DNA of 64,000 nt, taken from the NCBI RefSeq assembly GCF_009184905.1, contig NZ_WESC01000003.1, positions 227,980 through 291,979 on the forward strand. Direction: 5' to 3'. Shown here piece after piece: positions 28,695 to 37,438 of this stretch. The position numbers and the translations under genes were made by a program. The first letter of the stretch is position 1. The number at the start of each line of letters is the position of its first letter. The notes beneath the pieces were generated by a model. It saw only the letters and a program-made list of their open reading frames with translations. It was not told the DNA's origin and did not search any database. This stretch comes from Parvibaculum sedimenti (GTDB taxonomy: Bacteria; Pseudomonadota; Alphaproteobacteria; Parvibaculales; Parvibaculaceae).

Positions 28695-29777
28695 CTATGC
28701 GCGCACGGCAGCCGGACGCGAGGACCGGATACGAAGGCGATAGAGAATGAGCGTGTCGCAGCCGAGCAGATAGAAGAGCAACACGCCCTGGAAGATGCCC
28801 GTAACGGCACTGGGCAACGCGAGCTCGATCTGCGCGGCCTCACCGCCGAGATAGGAAAGGCCGAGCAGCAATGCCGCAAAGACAACGCCGATCGGATGCA
28901 AACGACCGAGGAATGCAACGATGATCGCCGTGTATCCGTAGCCGGGCGAGATCTGTGGCGTGAGCTGGCCGATAGGTCCGGTGACTTCGAGCGTGCCGGC
29001 CAGGCCCGCAAGGCCGCCCGTCAGAGCGAGCGCCGTCCACACGAGCTTGTTTTCCTTGAAGCCTGCAAAGCGCGCGGCGCGTGGCGCGAAACCTTGAACG
29101 CGCAACTGAAAGCCGAGAAGCGAACGCGTCAGCAGCAGCCAACCAGCGGCGGCGGCGGCCAGCGCGAAGAAAATGCCAAGATGAAGACGCGTCCCCTCGA
29201 TAATCGTGGGATTGGTCGCATTCGCGGAGAACATGGCCGTTTGCGGAAAGCCGAAGCCCTGGGGGTCGCGCCACGGGCCCGTCACCATATAGATAAGGAT
29301 GAGTTGCGCGATATAGGTGAGCATCAGGCTCGTCAGGATTTCGTTCGCGTTGAAGCGTGTGCGCAACAGCGCAACAATCAGCGCCCAAAACATTCCGCCA
29401 ATCACGCCCGCGATGAGCATGGCCGGGAAGAGCACCGCGAAAGGTAGATCGGGAAAAGCAAGACCGACGCCACCGCCGAAAAGCGCGCCGATTGTAAACT
29501 CCCCTTCCGCGCCGATGTCCCAGACATTCGCACGATAGGCGAGCGAGATTCCGACGCCCATGAGAATGAGCGGCGAGGCCTTGACGAGCAGCTCCGTCGC
29601 TCCATTCTCGGCAACGAGGGGTTCGATGAGGAACGTGTAAAGGGAAACGGCCGGATCTTTTCCGAGCACCAGAAAGATGACGCCCATCGTGACAATCGTC
29701 AGCGCTATAGCGAGAACGGGCGAAGCGTAGCTCCAGAACTTCGACTGAAATCCGCGTGGTTCGAGCTTAAGCTGCAT
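28695..29777 (-). CDS. BMP-type ABC permease (NupB/YufP-like), system 3
   Basis: 360 residues from the ATG at 29777, which overlaps the end of the ATPase gene by 11 nt. Hallmarks are AYRANVWDIGAEGEFTIGAL and RFNANEILTSLMLTYIAQL, the latter the cytoplasmic docking region. An upstream in-frame ATG at 29843 would lie deep inside the ATPase and is not preferred. Confidence 0.87.
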   Translation of the reverse strand: MQLKLEPRGFQSKFWSYASPVLAIALTIVTMGVIFLVLGKDPAVSLYTFLIEPLVAENGATELLVKASPLILMGVGISLAYRANVWDIGAEGEFTIGALFGGGVGLAFPDLPFAVLFPAMLIAGVIGGMFWALIVALLRTRFNANEILTSLMLTYIAQLILIYMVTGPWRDPQGFGFPQTAMFSANATNPTIIEGTRLHLGIFFALAAAAAGWLLLTRSLLGFQLRVQGFAPRAARFAGFKENKLVWTALALTGGLAGLAGTLEVTGPIGQLTPQISPGYGYTAIIVAFLGRLHPIGVVFAALLLGLSYLGGEAAQIELALPSAVTGIFQGVLLFYLLGCDTLILYRLRIRSSRPAAVRA

Positions 29778-31302
29778 GACTGTCTCCGACCGGATCGCTG
29801 ATGCCGCCCATGAGAATTCCGATCTCCGAAACGCTGGTCGCACTGACGGGCTTGGGCGCGGAGAGGCGACCGCCTGCGATCACGGCAATGTTGTCGCAAA
29901 GAGCGAAAATCTCATCGAGGTCCTGCGAGATGAGGACGACTGCGGTGCCCTCATTCGCCAGCTCGATAATCGCCTGATGGATGGCTGCGGCCGCGCCCGC
30001 ATCGACGCCCCATGTCGGCTGGCTGACGACGAGAACCTTGGGCTTCTGGAGCACCTCGCGGCCAATCACAAACTTCTGCAGATTGCCGCCAGAGAGAGCG
30101 CGCGCCTCTGCCTTTGGCCCCACCGTGCGTACGTCGAACACCTTGATGACTTCCTGCGCGAACGCCGTTGTCTTGCCGTGATCGATGAGGCCAAGCCGCG
30201 CCAGCGAGTGCCGGATATGGCCCGACAGAAAGGCATTTTCGGAAAGCGTCATGGCGGAGACAGCGCCGTGGCCGTTGCGCTCCTCCGGCACGAAGCTCGC
30301 GCCAGCGGAACGGCGCTGCGACGGCCCCATATGCCCGGCGGGCACACCGTCGATCAGAATCGTCTGGGGCTTGCCCGCATAGACCTCACCCGACAGAGCA
30401 TCCATGAGTTCGGTCTGGCCATTTCCGGCGATACCGCCGATGCCGAGAATTTCGCCGCCCCGAACCGAGAAGGAAATTTCGCGAAGACTCGTTCCAAACT
30501 GATGATCGGACACAAGCGTCAGGCGGTTGACCTCGAGCCGAGGCGTTCCCTCGATCGCGCCTGCGCGCATGGCTGAGGGCGGCTTGAGTTCCGTACCGAT
30601 CATGAGTTCGGCAAGCTGTCTCGCTGTCGACTCGCGCGGATCGCAATGCGCTACGACGCGGCCGAGGCGCATGATGGTCGCCTTCTCGCAAAGCGCGCGA
30701 ATTTCCTCGAGCTTGTGGCTGATATAGAGGATCGAGCAGCCTTCGCTCGCGAGGCGGCGCAACGTCTCGAAAAGTTTCTCGACCTCCTGCGGTGTCAGCA
30801 CGGAAGTCGGCTCGTCCATGATAAGCAATTTCGGGCTCTGCAGGAGGCAGCGCACGATTTCGATGCGCTGGCGTTCGCCGACAGAGAGGTCATGAACCGC
30901 GCGGTCGGGATCGAGCGGGAGTCCGTAGTTCGTCGAGATTTCGACGATGCGCTCTCGAAGCCCCTCACGGTCCTTCGGATCGCTGAGACCGAGCGCGATG
31001 TTTTCCGCCACCGTCAGCGCCTCGAAGAGCGAGAAGTGCTGAAAGACCATGCCGATGCCCAGTTTACGGGCATGATTGGGATTGGCGATCGACACCGCCT
31101 CGCCCTGCCAGAGGATTTCTCCTTCGTCGGGCCGCAGAACTCCATAGATGATCTTGACCAGCGTGCTCTTGCCCGCGCCGTTTTCACCGAGCAGCGCGTG
31201 GATTTCGCCCGGCATGACGGTCAGATCGACATGGTCATTGGCGAGGCAGCCGGGAAATTGCTTCACAATGCCGGTCAGTTTGAGCAAAGGCGTGTCGGTC
31301 AT
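29767..31302 (-). CDS. Duplicated ABC ATP-binding protein, nucleoside system 3
   Basis: 511 residues from the ATG at 31302, preceded by GAGGAG. Module one has GENGAGKSTLVKI, HDLSVGERQRIEIVRCL and LLIMDEPTSVL; module two has GIAGNGQTELMDA and ALSGGNLQKFVIGREVL. It is placed directly behind the AtzE-like amidase (10-nt gap), joining an importer to a ureide-cleaving module in one operon. Confidence 0.9.
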   Translation of the reverse strand: MTDTPLLKLTGIVKQFPGCLANDHVDLTVMPGEIHALLGENGAGKSTLVKIIYGVLRPDEGEILWQGEAVSIANPNHARKLGIGMVFQHFSLFEALTVAENIALGLSDPKDREGLRERIVEISTNYGLPLDPDRAVHDLSVGERQRIEIVRCLLQSPKLLIMDEPTSVLTPQEVEKLFETLRRLASEGCSILYISHKLEEIRALCEKATIMRLGRVVAHCDPRESTARQLAELMIGTELKPPSAMRAGAIEGTPRLEVNRLTLVSDHQFGTSLREISFSVRGGEILGIGGIAGNGQTELMDALSGEVYAGKPQTILIDGVPAGHMGPSQRRSAGASFVPEERNGHGAVSAMTLSENAFLSGHIRHSLARLGLIDHGKTTAFAQEVIKVFDVRTVGPKAEARALSGGNLQKFVIGREVLQKPKVLVVSQPTWGVDAGAAAAIHQAIIELANEGTAVVLISQDLDEIFALCDNIAVIAGGRLSAPKPVSATSVSEIGILMGGISDPVGDSHAA

Positions 31303-31312
31303 GGCGATCTCC

Positions 31313-32707
31313 TCAAACTCCCGTTGCAACAGGCGCAGCGGCTACGCCCAGACGTTGCAATTCCGCGGCCACGCGCAACGCAAGATCCTCGCGCCACGGC
31401 GCGGCGATGATCTGTACGCCAAGCGGCAAGTCGTCCTCCCTTTGGATGGGAGCCACGACCACCGGAAATCCGATGCAGGAAATGGGCTGCGTGAAGAGGC
31501 CGAGATTGGGTCTGAGCGGCACCGTCTCTTCGCCAAGCGTCAGAAGCTTCTCGCCAATCTTTGGCGCTGCGCACGGCGTCGCGGGCGCGAGAATGATGTC
31601 GACATCCTTGAAGAGCGCGATGACCTGATCATGGTACCAGCGACGGAAGCGCTGCGCCTTGATATACCAGGCGGCGGGCACCAGCGCGCCGGAGAGGAAG
31701 CGATAGCGCGTATCCGGATCGAAGTCGGCGGCGCGCATTCTAAGGCGGTCAATATGCAGCGCGCTGCTTTCGCTCGTCGTGATGACGAAAGCTGCGGCCC
31801 GCCCCCGTGCCGCCTCGGGGATCACGACTTCGCGCGTCACGGAAAGGGCGGAAGCTGCCTTCGCGACAGCCTCCAACGCTTCGGGCTTCGCGCCGCGTGT
31901 GAAGTAATCTCCGGCGACAGCAATGCGGAGATCATTCGCACCCGCTTCCAACGTCTTGGTCGTTTCGAGTGACGGCTTGCGCGCACAGGCTACATCATGC
32001 GCGTCATGCCCCTGCATGACGTCGAAAGACAGCGCGAGGTCCTGCGCCGATCGCGCCAGCGGCCCAAGATGGTCGAGGCTGTCGCAAAAAGGAAAGGTGC
32101 CGCTGCGCGGCAAGCGGCCATAGGTTGGTTTCAGACCGAAAATACCGCACAACGCCGAAGGTACGCGGATTGATCCGTTCGTGTCCGAACCCAGCGCCAA
32201 CGGCACCATCCCGGCGGCAACCGCCGCACCAGAACCGCTCGACGAACCGCCTGACATATGATCCGTGTTGCGCGGGTTGCAGCAAATGCCGTCATGCACA
32301 TTCTCGCCGGTGAAGTCATAGGCATATTCGCCCATGTTCAAACCACCGATGAGGACCGCACCGGCCTTGGTGAGGCGGCGAATGAGTACCGCGTCCTCAA
32401 TGGCAGGGGTCCGATCGCGATTGATCTTCGACCCTGCGCGCGTCGGCAATCCCTTGATGTCGAAGAGATTCTTGACGGCGAACGGAACCCCCGCGAGGGG
32501 TCCCGGATCGCGCCCCACCGCAATCGCGGCGTCAATCTCCTGCGCCTGCCTCTCGGCGCGTTCCAGCGTCAGGTCTGTGAAGGCCTTGATGACACCGTCG
32601 GCGCTTTCAATCCGCGCCTTCGCCGCCGCAAGAACGTCGCTCGCGCTGGTGGCGCCGCTGCGAACACTGGCTGCGATCTCGGCCGCGGAGCCTTGCACCG
32701 GCGTCAT
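31313..32707 (-). CDS. AtzE/HpxY-like amidase (1-carboxybiuret or oxalurate-pathway amidohydrolase)
   Basis: 464 residues of the amidase-signature family. Catalytic Ser-cisSer-Lys is visible: Lys79 in FAVKNLFDIKG, Ser155 in MSGGSSSGSG and Ser179 in GSDTNGSIRVP. The Asn in DTNGSIR is, as I recall, shared with AtzE and HpxY. Its start overlaps the DUF4089 gene by ATGA, the AtzG-AtzE or HpxX-HpxY order. AtzE with AtzG hydrolyses 1-carboxybiuret; HpxXY belongs to oxalurate use in Klebsiella. HpxZ and HpxW homologues at 52.6 and 56.5 kb support oxalurate, while the adjacent triuretase-like hydrolase supports carboxybiuret. Confidence 0.88.
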   Translation of the reverse strand: MTPVQGSAAEIAASVRSGATSASDVLAAAKARIESADGVIKAFTDLTLERAERQAQEIDAAIAVGRDPGPLAGVPFAVKNLFDIKGLPTRAGSKINRDRTPAIEDAVLIRRLTKAGAVLIGGLNMGEYAYDFTGENVHDGICCNPRNTDHMSGGSSSGSGAAVAAGMVPLALGSDTNGSIRVPSALCGIFGLKPTYGRLPRSGTFPFCDSLDHLGPLARSAQDLALSFDVMQGHDAHDVACARKPSLETTKTLEAGANDLRIAVAGDYFTRGAKPEALEAVAKAASALSVTREVVIPEAARGRAAAFVITTSESSALHIDRLRMRAADFDPDTRYRFLSGALVPAAWYIKAQRFRRWYHDQVIALFKDVDIILAPATPCAAPKIGEKLLTLGEETVPLRPNLGLFTQPISCIGFPVVVAPIQREDDLPLGVQIIAAPWREDLALRVAAELQRLGVAAAPVATGV

Positions 32708-32904
32708 TCTGCTTCACCCGGGCAGAAGACGGAGGCGGACTCCTCTTCTTCATCAGACATTGGAAATTCAAGCACCGCCGCCGCAATTGCGGTCGTGCGT
32801 TGGAGATTAGCCAGCACCTCAGCGCGATATTCAGGCGCGATCGGCAGGCCAACAATTACCGACGCCGCATCGAGATAGGCCTCAAGATCAAGTGGAACGG
32901 CCAT
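32704..32904 (-). CDS. AtzG/HpxX-like small subunit (DUF4089)
   Basis: 66 residues, a small helical protein with the DUF4089 pattern: VGLPIAPEYRAEVLANL then AAVLEFPMSDEEE and a C-terminal VFCPGE. AtzG forms a heterotetramer with AtzE and is needed for its stability and activity. The ATG lies 2 nt after the stop of the upstream hydrolase, and the stop overlaps the AtzE-like start. Longer in-frame upstream sequence is out of frame with the hydrolase and is ignored. Confidence 0.85.
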   Translation of the reverse strand: MAVPLDLEAYLDAASVIVGLPIAPEYRAEVLANLQRTTAIAAAVLEFPMSDEEEESASVFCPGEAE

Positions 32905-32906
32905 GG

Positions 32907-33581
32907 TCACACTCCCACACCGGCGAGCGCAGCAACGATCTGATCCGTTGTCGCCGTCCAGCCCACAATTCCGCCTTGCGCCCGAACCATGTCGAGCGTC
33001 GCCTGCTTGAAACCGGGGTAGTAGCTCTCCGTCGCATCCTCGGCGAGGAGGCATTCGAAACCGCGATCATTTGCTTCGCGCATTGTCGTCTGTACACAGA
33101 CTTCGGTTGTCACTCCGGCAAAGATCAGATGGGTAATACGCTTGTTGGCCAGAATGTGGCCGAGATCGGTCGCATGGAACGAACCCTTGCCCGACTTGTC
33201 GAGCACGACCTCGCCCGGACGTGGCGCAAGCTCGGGAACAATGTCATGTCCCGCCTCGCCGCGAATGAGAATGCGGCCCATCGGGCCCATATCCCCGATT
33301 GTCACCTTGCCGCCGCCGCGCTGGCGCTTTGAAGGCGGGCAATCCGACATGTCTGGCCGATGCCCCTCTCTCGTATGAATAATTGGAAGATCTGCATTGC
33401 GCGCCGCGTCGAGCAGGTTTTTTACTGTTGGCACGATTGCAGAGAGGACGCTCACATCATTGCCGAGCATCTCGCCGAAGCCACCCGGCTCCAGAAAGTC
33501 GCGCTGCATGTCGATGACAATCAGCGCAGCGCCTTCGAGCGGTAGGGAATAATCATAGGGTTTGGCTGCGATTATCGGCAT
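32907..33581 (-). CDS. BiuH/TrtA-like isochorismatase-fold cysteine hydrolase
   Basis: 224 residues from the ATG at 33581. Triad Asp24 in [10 protein letters not shown], Lys132 in DKSGKGSF and Cys162 in [17 protein letters not shown]. It is similar to biuret hydrolase but lacks its DPYPWP N-terminus and the MVKMQGG C-terminus, ending instead in [14 protein letters not shown]. Directly upstream of AtzG/AtzE, it is a candidate triuret hydrolase (TrtA makes carboxybiuret, the AtzEG substrate). Another ureide amidase linked to oxalurate is the alternative. First gene of the minus-strand operon reaching bmp3. Confidence 0.8.
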   Translation of the reverse strand: MPIIAAKPYDYSLPLEGAALIVIDMQRDFLEPGGFGEMLGNDVSVLSAIVPTVKNLLDAARNADLPIIHTREGHRPDMSDCPPSKRQRGGGKVTIGDMGPMGRILIRGEAGHDIVPELAPRPGEVVLDKSGKGSFHATDLGHILANKRITHLIFAGVTTEVCVQTTMREANDRGFECLLAEDATESYYPGFKQATLDMVRAQGGIVGWTATTDQIVAALAGVGV

Positions 33582-33662
33582 GGAACGACCTGGAATTGAC
33601 AGACGGAGCAAACGACCTCCGCGCCCGAAGGAGCAGACACGGAGGCCGTCCCCCGCTTACGT

Positions 33663-33695
33663 TGCTGCCGCGCCACTGCGAGAAGCGCGGCAGCA
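33663..33695 (-). terminator. Hairpin after tsx (putative terminator or processing site)
   Basis: 11-bp perfect arms (33663-33673 and 33685-33695) around an 11-nt loop, starting 9 nt beyond the tsx stop on the minus strand. There is no convincing T tract, so it may be a weak terminator or an mRNA-stabilising structure reducing readthrough into the hydrolase-AtzG-AtzE operon. Confidence 0.45.
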
Positions 33696-33703
33696 TTTCG
33701 CAA

Positions 33704-34582
33704 TCAGAAGGTCCACATCACCATGACGTTCGGGTTGCTCTCGTTCGCACCGTCGAGACCGTACTTGTTGATCCAGACGTCATATTCGATGCCGGCCTTC
33801 AGCACGCCCGGCTTGGCACCCATCAGTGCGCCTACGTCAAGCAGCAGCTGCGGCTGCGTGATCAGCGAATTGGCCTTCGTGCCGTTGCCGCCGTAAATGT
33901 TCACGCCGCCCTTTTCGCCAAAGGCGTAGTCGGCAAAGCCGCCGAACGACCAGCTCGTCGAACCGATCGAGAAGGGATAGAGCCAGTCGATGGTCACCTG
34001 ACCGCCAAGGCCCGTGTCCTTCGCCATGGCGTCGCGATAGCTCTTGCGGGCGTAGAAGTTGATATCCGCAAAGGCGAAGCCGGGCAGATCGAGCGAAAAG
34101 CCCGGACCGACGAGGATCGAGTGACCGCGCGCCCAGAAGTCGCCGCTCGAATATTCGAAGTTCGCCGCGAGGAAGGTGTCCTTCACGATGCCGCCGAAGC
34201 CGAGCTCCTTGCCGAAGAACGTCTTGCCGATGCTGAGACGCGGCGACCACTCGCCATAGGTGACAGTACCCTTGCCATCTTTACCGCGGCCGTCCGTGCC
34301 GTTATTGCCGCCGAACGGATTGGAAATGTCGAAGAAGAAGTAATTGTCGCCGTAGGACCAGCCGTCGGCATGCTCGATGGTCACAACGCCCTTGGCCTGA
34401 TCGTCGATCTTGTTGCCGGACTTGTCGTAGTCCTGGTAGCCCCGGCCATAGAGATACTGAATGTCCGTGTTGCTCCAGTCGGCGGCCTGGGCCGACGCGC
34501 CCGCGAGCAGCGAGACCGACATCACGCCAGCGGCAATCGCCCCACCGACTGCCTTTGAAAAACCGTTGTTCGTTACAAACAT
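33704..34582 (-). CDS. tsx: Tsx-like nucleoside-specific outer-membrane channel
   Basis: 292 residues. A signal peptide ends near AGASAQAADWS (about residue 34), and the mature protein starts with WSNTDIQYLYGRGY, the Tsx signature. Alternating aromatic beta-strands follow and the last residue is Phe (VMVMWTF), as required for outer-membrane insertion. It would pass nucleosides across the outer membrane to the three BMP systems. Its long promoter region holds both a RutR-like and a FadR-type box. Confidence 0.9.
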   Translation of the reverse strand: MFVTNNGFSKAVGGAIAAGVMSVSLLAGASAQAADWSNTDIQYLYGRGYQDYDKSGNKIDDQAKGVVTIEHADGWSYGDNYFFFDISNPFGGNNGTDGRGKDGKGTVTYGEWSPRLSIGKTFFGKELGFGGIVKDTFLAANFEYSSGDFWARGHSILVGPGFSLDLPGFAFADINFYARKSYRDAMAKDTGLGGQVTIDWLYPFSIGSTSWSFGGFADYAFGEKGGVNIYGGNGTKANSLITQPQLLLDVGALMGAKPGVLKAGIEYDVWINKYGLDGANESNPNVMVMWTF

Positions 34583-34739
34583 CCCCGCACTACCTCGCTA
34601 AGTTGCACATTTACTTGTTTAGCCATCACGTCGCCCATCCAGCCGGCTGGTTCGAACGCATGCGGGGTGAATAGCAATCGGCGTACCAGTTCGGGTGCGG
34701 TCGAAATCAGGCGGCATATCGGGTGTTTTGGGGATTTTC

Positions 34740-34753
34740 CGACCGATTGGTCA
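34740..34753. promoter_or_regulatory. RutR-like operator upstream of tsx
   Basis: CGACC-GATT-GGTCA: the same half-sites and 4-nt spacing as the three boxes in the pyrimidine region, with one deviation (C for T at the first base). It lies 158 nt before the tsx start. Confidence 0.6.
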
Positions 34754-34789
34754 GGTTCCTGCACTGCACCGCGTCATAAACCTGTCTTT

Positions 34790-34799
34790 TTGTATGCAG
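34790..34799. promoter_or_regulatory. FadR/GntR-type box upstream of tsx
   Basis: TTGTATGCAG, 36 nt from the RutR-like box in the same region. It matches the shared TTGTATGCA core seen before five other operons. The GntR gene beginning at 35797 on the same strand is the nearest candidate regulator. Confidence 0.5.
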
Positions 34800-35029
34800 A
34801 CGACACTTTTTCTGCTCAATGAGTGAGCGACTGCAGCATTTGCTCGAATGAAACGCAGTGAAGCGCCATGCCAGAGCCCGTTTCGATGTTGAAATTTGGA
34901 TGCCACTGTTACAGATGCGCAACTATTGGTCCCGATGGGCTGGCATGAATGCGCGACAGCTCTCGTCTGTCGAGAGACGCGGGGCTTCATCAACGCCGAA
35001 CATAGAAGCATCACGGCGAAGAACGAGTG

Positions 35030-35797
35030 CTAGTCGCCGCCCGACTGCACGCTCGCAAAAAAATTGGCATAGGCCATTCGCGCTGCAACGATGTGCTCGC
35101 GCACGATGTCGGCAGCCATGACCTGATCCGCGCGGAGAATGGCGCGAACAATGTGGTCATGCTCTTCGAAGGATTTGGCCATGCGGTCCGGCGTATAGAA
35201 CTGTGCCTTGCGGAAGGGCGCGAGTCTTATCCTGATCTGCTGGGTCGCTTCGACAACGTAAGGATTATGGGAGCCCGCATATATAATGGCGTGAAAAGAG
35301 GCGTTTGCCTCTCCATAGCCCACGGCGTCCCCCTGCCGCATGCGCTCGCGGCAGATTTCATGCGCCCTTTCGATCCGCGCCCGATCCTCGCTCGTCATCT
35401 TGACGGCGGCGAGACGCGCGCAGGTCGCCTCTAGCTCACCCATGAGCTCGAACATCTGGTCGAGCTGAGGCGAAGAGATTTCGGCGACCGTCATGGTTCG
35501 CCGCGCACCGCGCGTCACCAGACCGATAGTGCTCAATTGCTTCAGCGCCTCGCGCACCGGAGTGCGCGAGACATCGAAGCGTTCAGCCAATTGCACCTCG
35601 TCGAGGCGGGTTCCCGGTGGAATGAGGCCGCTCGTTATCTCGTCGGCAATCCGGGTACGGAGCTCGTCGGCTCGTGTACAGCCCCGCCGCGCCGCATTGG
35701 CGTCGAAACGAAGAGCCATCAGCCGTCCCTCCTCCGATCCCGATTTTTCAGCTTCGGGTTCGCAAGAAGCTTCGGTCGGCAGTCGTTCGGTATCCAC
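35030..35797 (-). CDS. GntR-family regulator, FadR/FCD subfamily (second copy)
   Basis: 255 residues (about 229 if translation begins at the internal Met in GRLMALRF). The winged helix (LDEVQLAERFDVSRTPVREALKQL) is near 65-85. The FCD domain has candidate metal ligands in ASFHAIIYAG, EEHDHIVRAI and REHIVAARMA. It lies between tsx and the rubredoxin gene, all on the minus strand. With six TTGYATRCAA boxes in the window and two GntR proteins, it probably shares or divides them with the protein at 19.7 kb. Confidence 0.86.
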   Translation of the reverse strand: MDTERLPTEASCEPEAEKSGSEEGRLMALRFDANAARRGCTRADELRTRIADEITSGLIPPGTRLDEVQLAERFDVSRTPVREALKQLSTIGLVTRGARRTMTVAEISSPQLDQMFELMGELEATCARLAAVKMTSEDRARIERAHEICRERMRQGDAVGYGEANASFHAIIYAGSHNPYVVEATQQIRIRLAPFRKAQFYTPDRMAKSFEEHDHIVRAILRADQVMAADIVREHIVAARMAYANFFASVQSGGD

Positions 35798-35868
35798 GCT
35801 CCCCTCCCAGGTGAAAATCCACGAACGCGAAAGATACGCTCTTCAGGAGAGGGCCACCCACATTCTGC

Positions 35869-36078
35869 TTAGACCGACAGAAGAACGAAGTCTGATTTGG
35901 ACACCAGACAGAGCGGGCAGACCCAATCGTCAGGAATCTCTTCAAAAGGCGTGCCAGCGGGAATTCCGCTGTCGGGGTCCCCCTCGGCTTCATCATAAAT
36001 CCAGCCGCAGACCTTGCAGACCCATTTCGCTTTCGTCTCGGTCGCCGCTCCGGAACCGATCGTCACTTTCATATTCAT
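35869..36078 (-). CDS. Rubredoxin
   Basis: 69 residues from the ATG at 36078 (AAGGA just upstream; a second ATG two codons later is possible). The Fe(Cys)4 ligands are Cys21, Cys24, Cys54 and Cys57 in [16 protein letters not shown] and [16 protein letters not shown] 15-residue lead precedes the domain. It is a one-electron carrier, 13 nt after the 8-oxoguanine deaminase gene and one gene away from a diiron protein, which is its likely partner. Confidence 0.92.
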   Translation of the reverse strand: MNMKVTIGSGAATETKAKWVCKVCGWIYDEAEGDPDSGIPAGTPFEEIPDDWVCPLCLVSKSDFVLLSV

Positions 36079-36091
36079 GATGTCCTTCCGT

Positions 36092-37429
36092 TCATGCAGC
36101 CTGAACGCGGCGAGCCGCATCCTGATGGGCATGACGCAATTCGGCGAGATCGAGTCCGGGCACTTCACCATCGACGATGCGCCACTTGCCGGCGACCATG
36201 ATCCGGTCAGCCGCATGCGCGCCGCAAATGACAATGGCCGCAACCGGGTCGTCATAACCGGAGAACCTCAACTCATCGAGACGGAACATGGCGAAGTCCG
36301 CCTGTGCGCCCGGCGCGATGATACCGATATCCTTTCGGCCAAGGCACCGCGCGGAGCCTTTGGTCGCCCAGCGCAGCGGATCCTTGTGGGTCACGGCACC
36401 AACGCCGCGCATCGCCCGTTGCAGCAGGAACGCCTGTCGCACTTCCTGCACGAGGTTGGAGCTGTCGGCGGCTGCCGCACCATCGCAGGCAAGGCCAACC
36501 GGAGCGCCGAGGGCTTCGAGCGCCATGGGCGAGCAGACGCCCGAGCCGATGATCATATTGGATGTCGGGCAATGGGCCACGCCGGTTCCGGCTTCGCCGA
36601 GACGTCGCATTTCGTTATCGGTGAAGTGGATACCATGCGCGAACCAGACGCGATCCGAAACCCAACCGAGGCTTTCGACATAATCGAGCGGACGAACGCC
36701 GAATTTCTGAACGCAATAGTCGTTCTCATCGTAGGTTTCAGCGAGATGCGTATGAAGCCTCACATCGAGCGCTTCGCCGAGCTTTGCGCTTTCGCGCATA
36801 AGGTCGCCCGAAACGGAGAAAGGCGAGCAAGGCGCAAGCACGACCTGCCGCATAGCGCCGTCTTCACGCTGGTGCCAGCGGCCAACCAGCCTTTCGCTGT
36901 CGGCAAGGATGGTGTCGATATCCTGCGTCACCTGTTTGGGTGGCAAGCCGCCATTCTCGACGGAGAGATCCATCGAGCCACGGCAGAGCGCCACGCGCAG
37001 GCCGAGCTTTTCGGCCTCTTCCATCTGGATATCGATCGCTTCTTCGAGACCCGCCGGAAAGACATAGTGATGATCCGAGGCCGTCGTGCAGCCGGACATC
37101 AGCAGTTCCACCATCGCGAGTCTCGACGCAAGACGGAACGCCTCCGGCTCCATCCGGCCCCAGACCGGATAAAGCGCCTTCAGCCAGTCGAAGAGCGCCT
37201 TGTCGGCCGCAGGTCGAAAGGCTCGCGTCAGCGTCTGGTAGAAATGATGATGCGTATTGATGAGGCCCGGCAGAACGACATGCTCGGACGCATAGAACAC
37301 CTCATCGACCGGAGTGGACGGGGCAGCCCCCGCCGCCACCAGCTCGACGATGCGGGTGCCATCGACCACGATGCCGCCCCCCGCGCCTTCGGCGAATATG
37401 CCGAGCGGATTCTTGATCCATAAGGTCAT
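36092..37429 (-). CDS. 8-oxoguanine deaminase (COG0402 amidohydrolase)
   Basis: 445 residues from the ATG at 37429 (a GTG at 37438 is possible). The mononuclear metal site shows [16 protein letters not shown] (His63-65), [17 protein letters not shown] and [22 protein letters not shown] and the overall layout resemble the 8-oxoguanine deaminase of Pseudomonas PA0142, which yields urate. It lies in the order COG3964 amidohydrolase, diiron protein, this gene, rubredoxin, with stop-to-start gaps near zero. AtzB- or isocytosine-deaminase-like activity is the alternative. Confidence 0.83.
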   Translation of the reverse strand: MTLWIKNPLGIFAEGAGGGIVVDGTRIVELVAAGAAPSTPVDEVFYASEHVVLPGLINTHHHFYQTLTRAFRPAADKALFDWLKALYPVWGRMEPEAFRLASRLAMVELLMSGCTTASDHHYVFPAGLEEAIDIQMEEAEKLGLRVALCRGSMDLSVENGGLPPKQVTQDIDTILADSERLVGRWHQREDGAMRQVVLAPCSPFSVSGDLMRESAKLGEALDVRLHTHLAETYDENDYCVQKFGVRPLDYVESLGWVSDRVWFAHGIHFTDNEMRRLGEAGTGVAHCPTSNMIIGSGVCSPMALEALGAPVGLACDGAAAADSSNLVQEVRQAFLLQRAMRGVGAVTHKDPLRWATKGSARCLGRKDIGIIAPGAQADFAMFRLDELRFSGYDDPVAAIVICGAHAADRIMVAGKWRIVDGEVPGLDLAELRHAHQDAARRVQAA

Positions 37430-37438
37430 ACCGCTCAC

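Larger units (their letters stand above)
34583..35029. promoter_or_regulatory. tsx upstream regulatory region
   Basis: A 447-nt stretch with no convincing gene between tsx (minus) and the GntR gene (minus, ending at 35030). It holds the RutR-like box at 34740 and the TTGTATGCAG box at 34790, and an AT-richer segment around 34780-34820. The remainder to 35029 shows nothing recognisable. Confidence 0.6.

Noticed and set aside
31313..33581. A cyanuric acid (s-triazine) degradation cluster
   Set aside because: AtzE/AtzG homologues are present, but there is no cyanuric acid hydrolase (AtzD) and no AtzF in the window, so a triazine pathway is not supported.
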